A DNA stretch of 64,000 nucleotides. Origin: Acidovorax sp. 69 (lineage in GTDB: Bacteria; Pseudomonadota; Gammaproteobacteria; Burkholderiales; Burkholderiaceae_C). Location: the NCBI RefSeq assembly GCF_002797445.1, contig NZ_PGEP01000001.1, positions 3,968,501-4,032,500 on the forward strand, read 5' to 3'. Position numbers and translations under genes: made by a program. Positions 9,565 through 19,951 of the stretch are shown piece by piece; the first letter of the stretch is position 1; every line of letters starts with the position of its first letter. The notes below the pieces were generated by a model. That model was not told the DNA's origin, did no database searches, and saw only the letters and a list, made by a program, of their open reading frames with translations.

Positions 9565-9641
9565 TGGTAGGGCGTGTTGGACTTGAACCAACGGCCAAAG
9601 GATTATGAGTCCTCTGCTCTAACCAACTGAGCTAACGCCCC
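9565..9641 (-). tRNA. tRNA with CAU anticodon (Ile2 or elongator Met)
   Basis: The minus strand gives a complete 77-nt cloverleaf. The acceptor is GGGGCGT/ACGCCCT, which puts a G-T (G1-U72) pair at the end; the D-arm is GCTCAGTTGGTTAGAGC, the anticodon stem GAGGA/TCCTT around loop CTCATAA, and the T-arm CGTTGGTTCAAGTCCAAC; CCA is encoded. Anticodon CAU is shared by Met and lysidine-modified Ile2 tRNAs. The TTTGG-CCGTTGGTTCAAGTCC part looks closer to E. coli tRNA-Ile2 than to elongator tRNA-Met, but identity elements cannot settle this by eye. It is not initiator: no three-GC-pair anticodon stem and no 1-72 C:A mismatch. Confidence 0.92.
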
Positions 9642-9691
9642 AAGCCATGCTCCAGCGCTTTACAACGGGGCAAGCGCCGTATTGTAGGGGC

Positions 9692-10696
9692 TTACTTGCG
9701 GTAGCTGAGCGCGTTGGAAACCAGCTTCGAAGTGATGTCCACTATCTGAATCATCCGGTCGTAGGGCATGCGCGTAGGGCCGATGACACCCAGAGTACCA
9801 ACCACTTTGCCATCCACTTCATACGGAGCGCTAACAATGGACAACTCTTCAAAAGGCACAACGTGACTCTCGCCGCCAATGTAGATGCGTACGCCCTCGG
9901 CCTGGCTGGAGATGTCCAGCAAGCGCAGTATCTGGGTCTTCTGCTCGAACAAATCAAAGGCACGCCGCAAGTTGCCCATGTCATTGGAAAAATCGCTCAC
10001 TGCCAGAAGATTGCGCTCACCAGAGATCACAACTTCGTCCTGCGCTTGCGACAGCGCCTCGGAACCCACGTTCACGGCCGCCTGCATGAGTAATGCAATC
10101 TCACCGCGCAACACATCTACCTCGGACTTCAAGCGCTCACGCACTTGCTCCATGGCGAGGCCAGCGTAGTGCGCGTTCAGGAAGTTGGATGCCTCAATGA
10201 GTTGCGACTGAGAGTAGTCAGCCTCCGTGAAGATCACCCGATTCTGAACATCACCTTCGGGTGAGACGATGATCACCAAAAAGCGGCGCTCTGACAGCCG
10301 CAAAAACTCAATATGGCGGAACACTGAGGTTCGCCTTGGGGCCATCACCACGCCCACAAACTGCGAAAGGTTCGACAGCAGTTGCGCCGCGTTGGCAATC
10401 ACCTTTTGTGGTTGCTCTGGCGCCAGCTGAGGTGCCGTCAACGGATCCCTTTGCACCGTCAGCATGGTGTCTACGAACAGCCGATAACCCCGCGCGGTGG
10501 GAATCCGGCCTGCGGAGGTATGTGGGCTCGCAATCAGGCCCAACTCCTCAAGGTCCGCCATGACATTGCGAATCGTCGCAGGCGAGAGATCAAGCCCGGA
10601 TGCTCGAGACAACGTCCGAGACCCGACAGGTTGCCCGTCGGCGATATAGCGCTCGACCAGGGCTTTGAGCAACAACTTGGCACGGTCATCGAGCAT
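9692..10696 (-). CDS. hrcA: HrcA heat-inducible transcription repressor
   Basis: The 334-residue repressor normally binds CIRCE operators upstream of chaperone operons and depends on GroEL for activity. The N-terminal winged-helix ([39 protein letters not shown]) is followed by [20 protein letters not shown], a strong family signature, and the C-terminus has [18 protein letters not shown]. No CIRCE inverted repeat was found next to the gene, so it is probably not autoregulated through one here and its targets lie elsewhere. It is divergent from nadK with only 28 bp between the start codons. Confidence 0.96.
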   Translation of the reverse strand: MLDDRAKLLLKALVERYIADGQPVGSRTLSRASGLDLSPATIRNVMADLEELGLIASPHTSAGRIPTARGYRLFVDTMLTVQRDPLTAPQLAPEQPQKVIANAAQLLSNLSQFVGVVMAPRRTSVFRHIEFLRLSERRFLVIIVSPEGDVQNRVIFTEADYSQSQLIEASNFLNAHYAGLAMEQVRERLKSEVDVLRGEIALLMQAAVNVGSEALSQAQDEVVISGERNLLAVSDFSNDMGNLRRAFDLFEQKTQILRLLDISSQAEGVRIYIGGESHVVPFEELSIVSAPYEVDGKVVGTLGVIGPTRMPYDRMIQIVDITSKLVSNALSYRK

Positions 10697-10724
10697 GGAA
10701 TGATTTTAATGATGTAATTTCGCG

Positions 10725-11621
10725 ATGACGTCCAAATTCCGCCGTGTCGCACTCATAGGCAAGTATCAAGCTTTATCTGCGGGCTCCGCGGGCGACAGCT
10801 CTCGTCAGGCACTAGAAGGCATTGCCCATTTTCTGGAGAACCAAGGGTGCGACATCGTTCTTGAGGCAGAGACGGCAAGCAATACGGGAATAGCAAACTA
10901 CCCTTCACTGAATGTAGACGACATCGGGACCCGGTGCGATCTGGGATTGGTGGTGGGCGGAGATGGCACTATGCTTGGTATCGGCCGACGGCTCGCCCGT
11001 TTTGGAACCCCGCTCATTGGCATCAACCAAGGCCGACTGGGGTTCATCACCGACATTCCGTTGGATACCTATCAAACCACGCTGCCCCCAATGCTTCAAG
11101 GAGCGTATGAAGAGGATCTGCGGCCACTAATGCACGCCACCGTGGTGCGGGATGGTCGTGTGGTTTTCGAAGCCCTTGCGATGAACGATGTGGTTGTGAA
11201 CAGAGGCGCGACATCCGGCATGGTGGAGCTGCGTGTTGAGGTGGATGGGCGCTTTGTAGCCAATCAACGCGCAGATGGTCTCATCATTGCATCACCAACC
11301 GGATCAACGGCCTATTCGCTGTCCGCCGGTGGCCCGATGCTGCACCCGTCCATTCCTGGCTGGGTTCTAGTACCCATTGCTCCCCACACGCTCTCGAACC
11401 GTCCCATCGTTCTGTCGGATGCCACAGAAGTCGCAGTGGAAGTTGTGAGTGGCCGGGATGTCAGCGCCAACTTTGACATGCAGTCATTGGCCTCCTTGCT
11501 CCACGGTGACCGCATACTGGTCAAGAGATCGGAACACTGCGTGCGATTTCTGCACCCCCAAGGTTGGAACTACTTTGCAACGCTGCGCAAGAAGTTGCGC
11601 TGGAACGAAGGAGGCTCCTGA
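10725..11621 (+). CDS. nadK: NAD kinase
   Basis: This 298-residue enzyme phosphorylates NAD to NADP. The catalytic GGDGT motif is at residues 78-82, followed by [15 protein letters not shown], the NDVVVNRG strand and the glycine-rich [15 protein letters not shown] motif. Length is normal. Its start region overlaps the promoter region of divergent hrcA. The recN start lies 2 nt after its stop codon, so nadK, recN and rapZ are very likely cotranscribed. Confidence 0.96.
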   Translation: MTSKFRRVALIGKYQALSAGSAGDSSRQALEGIAHFLENQGCDIVLEAETASNTGIANYPSLNVDDIGTRCDLGLVVGGDGTMLGIGRRLARFGTPLIGINQGRLGFITDIPLDTYQTTLPPMLQGAYEEDLRPLMHATVVRDGRVVFEALAMNDVVVNRGATSGMVELRVEVDGRFVANQRADGLIIASPTGSTAYSLSAGGPMLHPSIPGWVLVPIAPHTLSNRPIVLSDATEVAVEVVSGRDVSANFDMQSLASLLHGDRILVKRSEHCVRFLHPQGWNYFATLRKKLRWNEGGS

Positions 11622-11623
11622 CC

Positions 11624-13297
11624 ATGGCGCTCAGACGAATCACGCTCCGTGATTTTGTGATCGTTCAGGCTCTAGAGCTAGAGCTGCATTCTGGATTCAC
11701 GGTACTGACCGGCGAGACGGGTGCGGGCAAATCCATCCTTATCGATGCACTTCAACTGGCGCTGGGCGCGCGGTCGGACGCAGGCGTCGTTCGCGAGGGC
11801 TGTCCCAAAACGGACATCTGCGCCGAATTTGATTGCCCAGAACATGTTCAACCATGGTTGGAAGATGCTGGGTTTGAAGTCAACGATTTCCTATTGATGC
11901 GACGCACAGTGGATGCGCAAGGCAAGAGCCGCGCCTGGATCAATGGCACACCCGCCACGGCGGCACAACTGCGTGCCCTGGGAGACATGCTGCTTGATAT
12001 TCATGGCCAGCATGCTTGGCAGAGCCTCACGCGCCCTGAATCGGTTCGCGGCCTGCTCGACGCGTTTGCGGGGATCAGTACCAGCGACACATCGGCACGG
12101 TGGGCGCAATGGCGCTTAGATCAGAAAGCACTGCAGCAAGCGCGCCAGGCCCAAGCCACATTGCATCAAGAACGCGAGCGTCTGCAGTGGCAAATCGGCG
12201 AAGTGGACAAGTTGGCGCCAGCACACGGCGAATGGGAGGAACTTGACGCGCAGCACAAGCGCCTTTCGCACGCTCAAACGCTTCTGGACAGTGCCAATGG
12301 TGCACTCCATATCCTGCGGGATGACGAGATCGGCTCCATCGCGGCGCTGACACGCGCCCACACGCTCTTACAAGCCCAGGAACACATCGATCCAGAGTTT
12401 GCCAACCTCTCCGACATCCTTGCATCGAGCTTGGCACAGACCAATGATGTTGTGCACTCGCTCCAAGCATACCTGCGGCGCGCAGACATTGACCCTCAGC
12501 GTCTGACAGAACTGGACAGCCGACTATCGCTGTGGCTGACTCTGGCACGGAGGTACAAGCGCCCTCCCGAGGAACTACCCACACTGCTGGCGGACTGGAA
12601 GATCGAAATGCGCCAACTGGACGCAGCTATCGATCTTGAGCAGCTTCAAGTTGCAGAAGCGTCGAGCGCCAAGGCGTACCACTCGGCTGCGCGGGCAGTG
12701 TCGCTGGCACGGACAAAAGCAGCCCCCAAACTTTCGAATGCCATCACCCGGGCCATGCAAGGCCTGGGCATGGAGGGAGGAAAATTCGAAGCATCTGTAT
12801 CCAAGGCACAAGAATCTGCGCCCCATGGCATCGACGAAGTGGTGTTTCTGGTCGCTGGCCACCCTGGGATGAGCCCCAAACCTATCGGCAAGGTCGCCTC
12901 CGGTGGCGAACTTTCGCGCATCTCGCTCGCCATCTCGGTCACCACCAGCGAGCTTGGCATGGCGCCCACCCTCATCTTTGACGAGGTCGACGCTGGCGTT
13001 GGCGGTGCTGTCGCAGAAACCGTGGGCCGGCTGATGCAACAGTTGGGAACCGACCGCCAAGTTCTTGCCGTGACCCATCTCCCCCAGGTGGCCGCGTGTG
13101 CACACCATCACATCAAAGTGGCAAAACGGAAAAGCCCCGATGGGACCACGAGTATCGTGCAGGCAGTTCAGGGAGAGCAGCGCGTCGTGGAGATCGCCCG
13201 CATGCTGGGCGGAGAACGCTCGACAGAAACAACGTTGGCCCATGCCCGCGAGATGCTGAGCAACGTGGGGAACCCTCCCCCTAAAAAGGACTCTTGA
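11624..13297 (+). CDS. recN: DNA repair protein RecN (SMC-like ATPase)
   Basis: A 557-residue SMC-family protein that acts in double-strand break repair. The Walker A GETGAGKS is at residues 30-37 and a long coiled-coil region occupies roughly 150-380. The ABC-type signature [13 protein letters not shown] and Walker [13 protein letters not shown] follow, with the Gln/His switch [17 protein letters not shown] near the C-terminus. The start [11 protein letters not shown] was chosen because it gives the family N-terminus and has AAGGAGG 10 nt upstream. The stop codon overlaps the rapZ start (TGATG). SOS control is common for recN, but no convincing LexA box was seen in front of nadK. Confidence 0.95.
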   Translation: MALRRITLRDFVIVQALELELHSGFTVLTGETGAGKSILIDALQLALGARSDAGVVREGCPKTDICAEFDCPEHVQPWLEDAGFEVNDFLLMRRTVDAQGKSRAWINGTPATAAQLRALGDMLLDIHGQHAWQSLTRPESVRGLLDAFAGISTSDTSARWAQWRLDQKALQQARQAQATLHQERERLQWQIGEVDKLAPAHGEWEELDAQHKRLSHAQTLLDSANGALHILRDDEIGSIAALTRAHTLLQAQEHIDPEFANLSDILASSLAQTNDVVHSLQAYLRRADIDPQRLTELDSRLSLWLTLARRYKRPPEELPTLLADWKIEMRQLDAAIDLEQLQVAEASSAKAYHSAARAVSLARTKAAPKLSNAITRAMQGLGMEGGKFEASVSKAQESAPHGIDEVVFLVAGHPGMSPKPIGKVASGGELSRISLAISVTTSELGMAPTLIFDEVDAGVGGAVAETVGRLMQQLGTDRQVLAVTHLPQVAACAHHHIKVAKRKSPDGTTSIVQAVQGEQRVVEIARMLGGERSTETTLAHAREMLSNVGNPPPKKDS

Positions 13298-14160
13298 TGG
13301 CGCTGGAAATCGTCTTGATTACGGGCATGTCAGGCTCTGGAAAATCAGTGGCCCTGCACGCACTGGAGGACGCTGGGTACTACTGTGTGGACAACCTCCC
13401 ACCAGAACTTCTCCCTGCCTTCGTTGCCTTGGAGCACCGCCACCATGGCAACCGAGTTGCCATTGCCATGGATGTGCGGAGCGCTACCTCATTGCACCAG
13501 GTTCCTCAGGAATTGAACCGTCTGCGCAGCCAGGATGTCGCGGTTCAATCGATTTTTCTGGATGCCACCGTTGATACGCTGGTGCGGAGATTCTCCGAGA
13601 CACGCCGGCGCCACCCCTTGTCCCACGACGACCTTCAACAAGGCCGCAGGGCCCTGGTGCAGATCATTGAGCTAGAACGCGAACTCCTGGCTGACCTGCG
13701 CGAACAATCGCATGTCATCGACACGAGCACGATACGGGCCTCACAGCTGCAAAGTTACGTCAAGAGCCTGATGTCCACAGCGCAAGGACAATTGACTCTG
13801 GTCTTCCAATCCTTCGCTTTCAAGCGCGGTATTCCTATGGATGCAGACTACGTTTTTGATGTGCGCATGCTTCCCAACCCTCACTACGAGCCGGCACTGC
13901 GTGATCTCACAGGTCTGGATAGACCGGTGGCAGACTTCCTCCAACATCAACCCGATGTGACCCTCATGCGCGCTCACATCGAACAGTTTCTGGCGCATTG
14001 GTTGGAGATGCTTGACCGCAATCACCGCAGCTATGTCACCGTAGCCATTGGGTGCACTGGCGGGCAGCACCGCTCCGTCTATCTGGTGGAAAGACTCGCC
14101 GAAGCATTCAGCAATCGCTGGACTGCGCTCTGTCGGCATCGGGAACTCGACGGGCGTTGA
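13297..14160 (+). CDS. rapZ: RapZ-family nucleotide-binding RNase adaptor
   Basis: The 287-residue P-loop protein belongs to the RapZ/YvcJ family. In enterobacteria RapZ delivers the sRNA GlmZ to RNase E and controls glucosamine-6-phosphate synthesis. Here Walker A is GMSGSGKS (residues 10-17), followed by [15 protein letters not shown], the [20 protein letters not shown] motif and the C-terminal [16 protein letters not shown]. The start overlaps the recN stop by one base. The usual betaproteobacterial neighbours hprK and ptsN are absent from this locus. The gene converges on mutY with a 15-bp gap. Confidence 0.94.
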   Translation: MALEIVLITGMSGSGKSVALHALEDAGYYCVDNLPPELLPAFVALEHRHHGNRVAIAMDVRSATSLHQVPQELNRLRSQDVAVQSIFLDATVDTLVRRFSETRRRHPLSHDDLQQGRRALVQIIELERELLADLREQSHVIDTSTIRASQLQSYVKSLMSTAQGQLTLVFQSFAFKRGIPMDADYVFDVRMLPNPHYEPALRDLTGLDRPVADFLQHQPDVTLMRAHIEQFLAHWLEMLDRNHRSYVTVAIGCTGGQHRSVYLVERLAEAFSNRWTALCRHRELDGR

Positions 14161-14175
14161 AGCCCGTTCTGAGAC

Positions 14176-15249
14176 TCACCACAACTGCGTTTGTGTCGCC
14201 TCAAGCAGTTTACGAATAGGCGCGGGTAGACCGACAACCTGCCATTGATCTGGCCCCAGCCATACCCCATCACCAGGCAGGTTGATCGCAATATCCACAT
14301 CGATCAGCGTGGGATGAAGGTGCAAATCCCTGTGGGTGAGTACATGAACAAAAGGCTGCAACTCCTCTTGCGAAACCTTCGATGACTCGCCCAGAACAGA
14401 TACAAATGCGGCGCGGGAAACCTCGTCGGAAAACACCGGCACACAATGCATGCCCGCCCAGATACCTGTTGATGGACGTCGCTGCAGCCACACACGCCCT
14501 TGTCCATCGCGAACAATGGTCAGCTGCCAGGACTCGGATCGGCGCGTCAGCTTGCGCGTTCTGACTGGATAACGCTCAGGGTCTTTTGTTCTCCATGCCA
14601 TACAGGACCCCATCAATGGGCATTCGGAACAATCGGGCGCCCGTGGAGTGCAGATGGATGCACCCAAGTCCATGAGCCCCTGGGTATAGCGAGGCATGGC
14701 ACTGTTCAAGTCATGCGTGGGCAGCAGTGACCCTGCAAGATCCCAAAGCAGCCGCTCGTTCTTGGCCGAAGCAAGGTCCTTGTCAAAAGCCAGCAAACGC
14801 GTCAACACCCGCCGTACATTGGCATCCAAAATCGGCACACGCTCGGAAAAACAAAACGCAGCGATGGCTCCCGCTGTAGATCGGCCAATACCCGGCAAGG
14901 TCGCCAGAATCTCCGCAGAGCGAGGGAACACCCCCCCATGGTCCACCATCACCTGCTGTGCACAGCGGTGCAGATTGCGTGCGCGGCTGTAGTAGCCCAA
15001 ACCACTCCACAGCCCCATCACTTCATCCTGGGGTGCTTTCGCCAAGGCCCCAACATCTGGAAAGCGATCCAGAAACCGTGCGTAGTAGTCCAATACGGTC
15101 ACCACCTGGGTCTGCTGCAGCATGATCTCTGACAGCCACACCCGGTAGGGATCACGGGTCTGTTGCCACGGCAGATGGTTCCGGCCATGTGACACCTGCC
15201 AGGCGACCACCCGTTCGGCGACCGAGCCCCCTACAGCCGGCACACTCAT
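14176..15249 (-). CDS. mutY: A/G-specific adenine glycosylase MutY
   Basis: MutY removes adenine mispaired with 8-oxoguanine. The 357-residue protein has the catalytic Glu41 in SEIMLQQTQV, the helix-hairpin-helix LPGIGRSTAGAI, and the catalytic Asp in VPILDANVRRVL. The four cluster cysteines are spaced C-x6-C-x2-C-x5-C in CTPRAPDCSECPLMGSC, and a NUDIX-like C-terminal domain (WLQRRPSTGIWAGMH) recognises 8-oxoG. The start is the second of two ATGs created by a 14-bp tandem duplication at the junction with the upstream GTPase gene; only this one is in frame. It lies downstream of mutM and the GTPase on the same strand. Confidence 0.96.
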   Translation of the reverse strand: MSVPAVGGSVAERVVAWQVSHGRNHLPWQQTRDPYRVWLSEIMLQQTQVVTVLDYYARFLDRFPDVGALAKAPQDEVMGLWSGLGYYSRARNLHRCAQQVMVDHGGVFPRSAEILATLPGIGRSTAGAIAAFCFSERVPILDANVRRVLTRLLAFDKDLASAKNERLLWDLAGSLLPTHDLNSAMPRYTQGLMDLGASICTPRAPDCSECPLMGSCMAWRTKDPERYPVRTRKLTRRSESWQLTIVRDGQGRVWLQRRPSTGIWAGMHCVPVFSDEVSRAAFVSVLGESSKVSQEELQPFVHVLTHRDLHLHPTLIDVDIAINLPGDGVWLGPDQWQVVGLPAPIRKLLEATQTQLW

Positions 15250-15272
15250 GCCGACACACTCATGCCGACACA
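15241..15272. repeat. 14-bp tandem duplication at the GTPase-mutY junction
   Basis: The unit CACACTCATGCCGA occurs twice in a row (15241-15254, 15255-15268) followed by a partial third copy. The minus-strand reading of each copy contains GGCATGAGTGTG. The GTPase stop codon falls in one copy and the mutY start in the other. Before duplication the two genes would have overlapped as ATGA. Confidence 0.9.
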
Positions 15273-17221
15273 AGATGAGCGTCGGGCACCACAGGTTCCA
15301 GGCCAGGCAGGGCAATGAGCTTGGAGGTCAGTTCCTGCAATTTGCGCTCCAAGAGGCCCAGCTCATCCTCGCCAATCTCGATCTCCGAGATACGCTCCAC
15401 CAACCCGCTTGCAGCTTGCTGGATGCGATCGACCGCTTCGATGCGGCGAGCAAAACTTCGGCGTCGTTCACGCAGTTGAGCATCCAATTGCGCAGTCGCC
15501 GATTTACTCCACAACTCAAGGTCATTGGCAGCGGACTCATACACCGTCCGCAATCGCATAGCCAAAGCCCGCACCAACCGCTCAGCAAACTCGGGTTGCG
15601 CCAGTTTCAACGCATTGCCCATGCCAAGGTACTGCAAGTGACTTTGCTCAATCTGATTCAGATCATGCGCAAAGTGTTCCAGTTGAGGAGGCGAAGGCAC
15701 CTGCAGCGAGAACCCAAATTCAGCATTCAATTGCCTGAATGTTCCTCCCAGCATGGCCTGAATCTCCGTGCCAGAGGCCTGTGCCTTGTCCAAGGTCCCG
15801 CGCAGCTTGTCGAAAGTCTGTACGTATATCTTTTTAACGCCCAGCTTGAGCCCCTTCTGCTGCAGTGTTTGGGCCAGCTCTGCCAGTTCGGCCTTCAGCG
15901 CCTTGGCCCCTAGTTGCTGAAACACGTCGCGCAGGAGTTTCAGGTGTACGGCACGAACAGCATGGATTTTTGCCGTGCTCAGATCGAATTCTCGCTGTTC
16001 CTGCTCAATGCGGTGCCGCATGGATTCAATCACCGACGCGTTTTTACCCCGCAAACTACGCAGCTCAGCCATCTGGTCGTCCAGATCACGCCGACGGATA
16101 TTGATGACCCGAGAAGTCTCCGTGCGCAGGCTGGCAACCCCCGTAGCCACAGCGGCCCGCAGGATGGACTGGCGTCGACCCATGATGCCTTTGGCCAGCG
16201 CCTCCTCCAACACAGGCAATCCGCTGGTTTCGAGCAAGAGATCGTCTGCAGTGATCTTTGCGACCAGCCCTTTCTGGGCAGACACGGGCACCACCCTGCC
16301 CAGCGGCACGCCCAGCATTTCTGCAGACGTGCGGCACTGGCGCTCCATTTGCGCCTGAACCTGCTCGGCGCTGTTGAGTGTGTCCCAGAGCGTGTCGATC
16401 TTGTTCAACACCACCAACCGGGCATCCATGCTGTCGGGTGAAATAGCCAAATGCTCACGCCAGATAGACAGATCAGAACGGGTGACGCCCGTATCGGCGC
16501 TCAGAATGAAAACGACCGCGTGGGCTTGAGGTATCAGGTTGACGGTGAGTTCAGGCTCTGCGCCCACCGCATTCAAGCCAGGGGTATCCAAGATCACCAA
16601 GCCCTGCTTGAGTAAAGGGTGGGGAATGTTAATGATGGCATGCCGCCACATGGGCACTTCGACGAGACCCTGGGCATCAGGCACGGGGTTTTCATCGGTC
16701 AGCTCGTCGTGCCAGAAACCCAGCGCCCTGGCATTGTCGAGGCTGACCTTACGCACTTCAGCCACCTTCTCCAAGGCCTTTGCGATCTGGTCTGCATTGC
16801 TGACATCCAGCGGAATTTCCATCCAGCGGTCCGTCTTTACCCGCCACTCCGCCAGGCCCTGCATCTGAAGACGTGTCTCAATAGGAAGCAGGCGGAGGCT
16901 AGGGGACACCGTAGCGTCATAGCCTAGCTCCGTCGGACACATGGTCGTGCGGCCAGCACTCGCGGGCATGATGCGGCGCCCGTAGTCCGCGAAAAAAATC
17001 GCGTTGATCAGCTCGGACTTGCCACGAGAGAACTCTGCAACAAACGCCACCATGACTTTGTCGCTGCGAACTTGCTCCTCCAGCCGATGCAGCCTCTCCT
17101 GCACGGCAGCGTCCATGAGGTCATGCGAAGACATCCAATCAGCCAGCCGCTTGAGCTGCTGAGCGAACTCCCGCCGCCAGACGCCATGCTGGTCGAACTG
17201 CTCATTGAATGAAGGTCCCAC
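15260..17221 (-). CDS. Dynamin-like large GTPase
   Basis: About 653 residues with a complete dynamin-type GTPase domain: G1 in AEFSRGKSELINAIF, G2 in GRTTMCPTE, G3 in LVILDTPGLNAVG, and G4 in VVLNKIDTLWD. Long helical stretches predicted to form coiled coil follow (DDQMAELRSLRGKNASVIES region and the C-terminal third). There is no obvious transmembrane anchor in the core. The start is uncertain: the GTG at 17221 gives VGPSFNEQFDQHGVWRREFAQ and fits homologous N-termini, while the frame stays open to 17317 through a hydrophobic but unlikely leader. The gene lies between mutM (upstream) and mutY (downstream) on the same strand. E. coli CrfC is a dynamin-like protein linked to replication forks; orthology is not established here. 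Confidence 0.87.
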   Translation of the reverse strand: MGPSFNEQFDQHGVWRREFAQQLKRLADWMSSHDLMDAAVQERLHRLEEQVRSDKVMVAFVAEFSRGKSELINAIFFADYGRRIMPASAGRTTMCPTELGYDATVSPSLRLLPIETRLQMQGLAEWRVKTDRWMEIPLDVSNADQIAKALEKVAEVRKVSLDNARALGFWHDELTDENPVPDAQGLVEVPMWRHAIINIPHPLLKQGLVILDTPGLNAVGAEPELTVNLIPQAHAVVFILSADTGVTRSDLSIWREHLAISPDSMDARLVVLNKIDTLWDTLNSAEQVQAQMERQCRTSAEMLGVPLGRVVPVSAQKGLVAKITADDLLLETSGLPVLEEALAKGIMGRRQSILRAAVATGVASLRTETSRVINIRRRDLDDQMAELRSLRGKNASVIESMRHRIEQEQREFDLSTAKIHAVRAVHLKLLRDVFQQLGAKALKAELAELAQTLQQKGLKLGVKKIYVQTFDKLRGTLDKAQASGTEIQAMLGGTFRQLNAEFGFSLQVPSPPQLEHFAHDLNQIEQSHLQYLGMGNALKLAQPEFAERLVRALAMRLRTVYESAANDLELWSKSATAQLDAQLRERRRSFARRIEAVDRIQQAASGLVERISEIEIGEDELGLLERKLQELTSKLIALPGLEPVVPDAHLVSA

Positions 17222-17327
17222 TTTGCTCCCAGAGATCGATGAATGAACTACCAAGTAGACACACACAAAATATAGCATCGACAGCACGCAGACTGCCATG
17301 CACCTGCAATTTGGCAATCAGGGTGCG

Positions 17328-18143
17328 CTAGGCGCGCTGGCATCGGGGGCAGAAGTAACTACTCCGCTGGCCCTGGCGGATTGTTTTTATAGCTGTCCCG
17401 CACACAGTGCAAGGTGCGCCATCGCGGCCGTACACATTGGCGGTTGTCTGAAAATGCCCCGCCATTCCATCCGCATTCGAAAAATCGCGCAACGTACTTC
17501 CCCCCATCTCCACGGCACGCGCCAGTACCACGCGTATTGCATCAAACAACCGACGCACCCGTTCAGCGCCAATGCGCGAAGACACTGTCGTGGGCCTGAT
17601 ACCTGCCAGAAAAAGGACTTCGGACGCATAAATATTGCCGACCCCCACCACCAGACGCCCAGCCAGCAACAGTTGCTTGATCGGCATCCGGCTTTGCTTG
17701 AGGCCTACCTGGAACGCCGATAGCGAGAAGGCGTCCGACAGCGGCTCCATTCCAAGCCCTCCCAGCAACTTCACGGCGACGGGAGATTGCTCACTGGGCG
17801 CGTAAACAACAGCACCAAACCGACGAGGGTCATGTAGCCGCAGGACCCCCAGATTGGTCACAAGGTCAAAGTGATCATGCGAGCCTGCGGACGGCAGCCC
17901 GTGACTGAAACGCAAACTCCCAGACATGCCAAGGTGCAGGAGTAAAAGCCCGTTGCTGATGTCAGCAAGCAGGTATTTGCCACGTCGGCGCAACCCCATC
18001 ACCTGCTGCCCCACCAACAAATCCGGATCGCAACCCAGCGGCCAACGCAATGGTTTTCCCAAAACAACGGCTTCAATCCGAGCCCCCGCAATCGCTTCAG
18101 CAAAACTGCGACGCGTTACTTCCACTTCGGGCAACTCAGGCAT
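17328..18143 (-). CDS. mutM: Formamidopyrimidine-DNA glycosylase MutM/Fpg
   Basis: Fpg excises 8-oxoguanine and formamidopyrimidines and nicks the abasic site. The mature N-terminus is [12 protein letters not shown] with the catalytic Pro2 and Glu3. The helix-two-turn-helix ([14 protein letters not shown]) and the C-terminal zinc finger C-x2-C-x16-C-x2-C ending FCPRCQRA are intact. Length is 271 residues. The start was fixed by the invariant PELPE sequence. It is the first gene of a minus-strand set mutM, dynamin-like GTPase, mutY, and is divergent from the TPR gene with 29 bp between starts. Confidence 0.97.
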   Translation of the reverse strand: MPELPEVEVTRRSFAEAIAGARIEAVVLGKPLRWPLGCDPDLLVGQQVMGLRRRGKYLLADISNGLLLLHLGMSGSLRFSHGLPSAGSHDHFDLVTNLGVLRLHDPRRFGAVVYAPSEQSPVAVKLLGGLGMEPLSDAFSLSAFQVGLKQSRMPIKQLLLAGRLVVGVGNIYASEVLFLAGIRPTTVSSRIGAERVRRLFDAIRVVLARAVEMGGSTLRDFSNADGMAGHFQTTANVYGRDGAPCTVCGTAIKTIRQGQRSSYFCPRCQRA

Positions 18144-18172
18144 ACAAAGCGTCGGGAAACGGGTTAACAAGC

Positions 18173-19951
18173 ATGGATTATTATGACCCGATGGTGCTAT
18201 TTCACAGCTTTCGAACCGCCGCTTTGACTACCGTGATTGCGGTGGCTGCCCAATCAGCGTGGGCGCAACAATCCAGCGGCGACAACAGCCCGCCCTCCGA
18301 TGGGCCGCCGGTAGCATCCAACCCAGCCTTGGACGCCGAGCTGTTTTACGAGATTTTTCTAGGGGAAATAAGCGCCCGAACGGGTGACCCCGGGGCAGGT
18401 TATGCCTTCATGCTGGAAGCTGCGCGCCGCAGTGCCGATGGACAGCTTTACCAAAGGGCAGCGGATATTGCCTTGCAGTCTCGCTCGGGCGAGTACGCCC
18501 TGGCTGCAGCCCAAGCATGGAAGGAGGCCTTGCCACAATCGCGCGAGGCCAACCGCTATGTGCTGCAGATCCTGGTCGCACTGAACCGTATTGGCGAAAC
18601 CCCCGACCTGCTACGCCAGGAACTCGCGCAGTCACCTGCGCGCGCCAAAACCACCACTCTGGCAGCCCTGCCTCAAATGTACGGGCGCGCCAGTGACAAG
18701 GTGCTGGCAGCCAAAGTGGTCGAGCAGGCTCTGGTAGACGAACTCAAAAACCCAGCAACGGGCCCGGGCGCATGGGTATCGCTCGGACGCTTGCGCCTGG
18801 CAGCAGGCGACAAAAGCGGCGCCCTGAACGCCGCCCGCAAAGCGCAGGAACTGGATACCGCCAGTGAAGATGCAGCCAGGCTGGCGCTGGAACTGATGGA
18901 AGAAAACACGCCAGAAGCCGAAGCACTGGTGATCCAGACCCTGACCAAGCAGCCCATTCCCGAATTGCGAATGGCCTATGCGCGGGTCCTACTGGAACTG
19001 CAACGCTACCCAGATGCCAGCCGTCAGTTGGAGGCTGTCACCAAAGAAAAGCCAGACCTCGCGGAAGCGTGGCTTGTCGTCGCCACACTGCAATTCCAGG
19101 ACAACCGCCTACCCGCAGCTGAGAACTCGCTGCAACGATTCATAGAACTCGCCTCCGCATCGACCAACGCTGAATTGCGGCAAAAAAGTCTGACCCAAGC
19201 GTATTTGCTGTACGCACAGATCGCAGAAAAGAGAAAAGACTTTGCCGCAGCCGAGGCCTGGCTTGGGCGCATTGACAACGCGAACGAGGTTGTCAGCGCG
19301 CAAAGCCGTCGCGCTTCTTTACTGGCCCGCCAGGGAAAAATCGCTCAAGCGCGGGCGCTACTGCGCAATCTGCCCGGCACGTCCGTTGATGACAAGCGCA
19401 TGAAGCTGCTGGCTGAAGTGCAATTGCTGCGTGAACAACGCCTCTATCAGGAAGCCTACCAAGTGCAGGTTGAACTGGTCGCACTGGCACCCGATGACGC
19501 CGAGCTGGTCTACGACCAAGCCATGCTGGCTGAAAAAGCGGGCAAACCGGACACCATGGAACAGCTTCTCCGCCAGGTGATCGCGCGCCAACCGCAATAC
19601 CACCACGCCTACAACGCGCTTGGTTACGCCCTCGCAGACAAGGGTGTGCGGCTGGACGAGGCCAAACAGCTGATCATGAAGGCGCTGGAGTTCGCGCCCA
19701 ATGACCCATTCATCATGGACAGCCTGGGCTGGGTGGAATTTCGCCTGGGCAACAAAGCAGAGGCCCGGCGTCACCTGGAAATCGCCTACAAAGCACGGCC
19801 CGATGTCGAAATTGCAGCCCACTTGGGCGAGGTGCTTTGGAGCATGGGCGACAAGGAGAGCGCATCCAGGGTATGGAGAGAAGGACAGCGCAGCAGTCCT
19901 GACAACGACACACTCAAAGAGACACTGAAGCGCCTCGGAGCCACCCTCTGA
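18173..19951 (+). CDS. Exported TPR-repeat protein upstream of lolB
   Basis: A 592-residue protein with an N-terminal signal peptide (hydrophobic [19 protein letters not shown]) followed by a disordered Ser/Pro stretch and about a dozen helical TPR-like repeats. Clear units include [59 protein letters not shown] and [20 protein letters not shown]. It is probably periplasmic and a scaffold; the partner is unknown. Its stop overlaps the lolB start (TGATG), and TPR-lolB-ispE is a recurring order in betaproteobacteria, which suggests a role in envelope or lipoprotein traffic (inference). The ATG at 18173 was preferred; 18191 is the alternative. Confidence 0.9.
   Translation: MDYYDPMVLFHSFRTAALTTVIAVAAQSAWAQQSSGDNSPPSDGPPVASNPALDAELFYEIFLGEISARTGDPGAGYAFMLEAARRSADGQLYQRAADIALQSRSGEYALAAAQAWKEALPQSREANRYVLQILVALNRIGETPDLLRQELAQSPARAKTTTLAALPQMYGRASDKVLAAKVVEQALVDELKNPATGPGAWVSLGRLRLAAGDKSGALNAARKAQELDTASEDAARLALELMEENTPEAEALVIQTLTKQPIPELRMAYARVLLELQRYPDASRQLEAVTKEKPDLAEAWLVVATLQFQDNRLPAAENSLQRFIELASASTNAELRQKSLTQAYLLYAQIAEKRKDFAAAEAWLGRIDNANEVVSAQSRRASLLARQGKIAQARALLRNLPGTSVDDKRMKLLAEVQLLREQRLYQEAYQVQVELVALAPDDAELVYDQAMLAEKAGKPDTMEQLLRQVIARQPQYHHAYNALGYALADKGVRLDEAKQLIMKALEFAPNDPFIMDSLGWVEFRLGNKAEARRHLEIAYKARPDVEIAAHLGEVLWSMGDKESASRVWREGQRSSPDNDTLKETLKRLGATL

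Noticed and set aside
10697..10760. CIRCE operator next to hrcA
   Set aside because: Only a partial GCACTC-like sequence is present, without the inverted partner at the required spacing.
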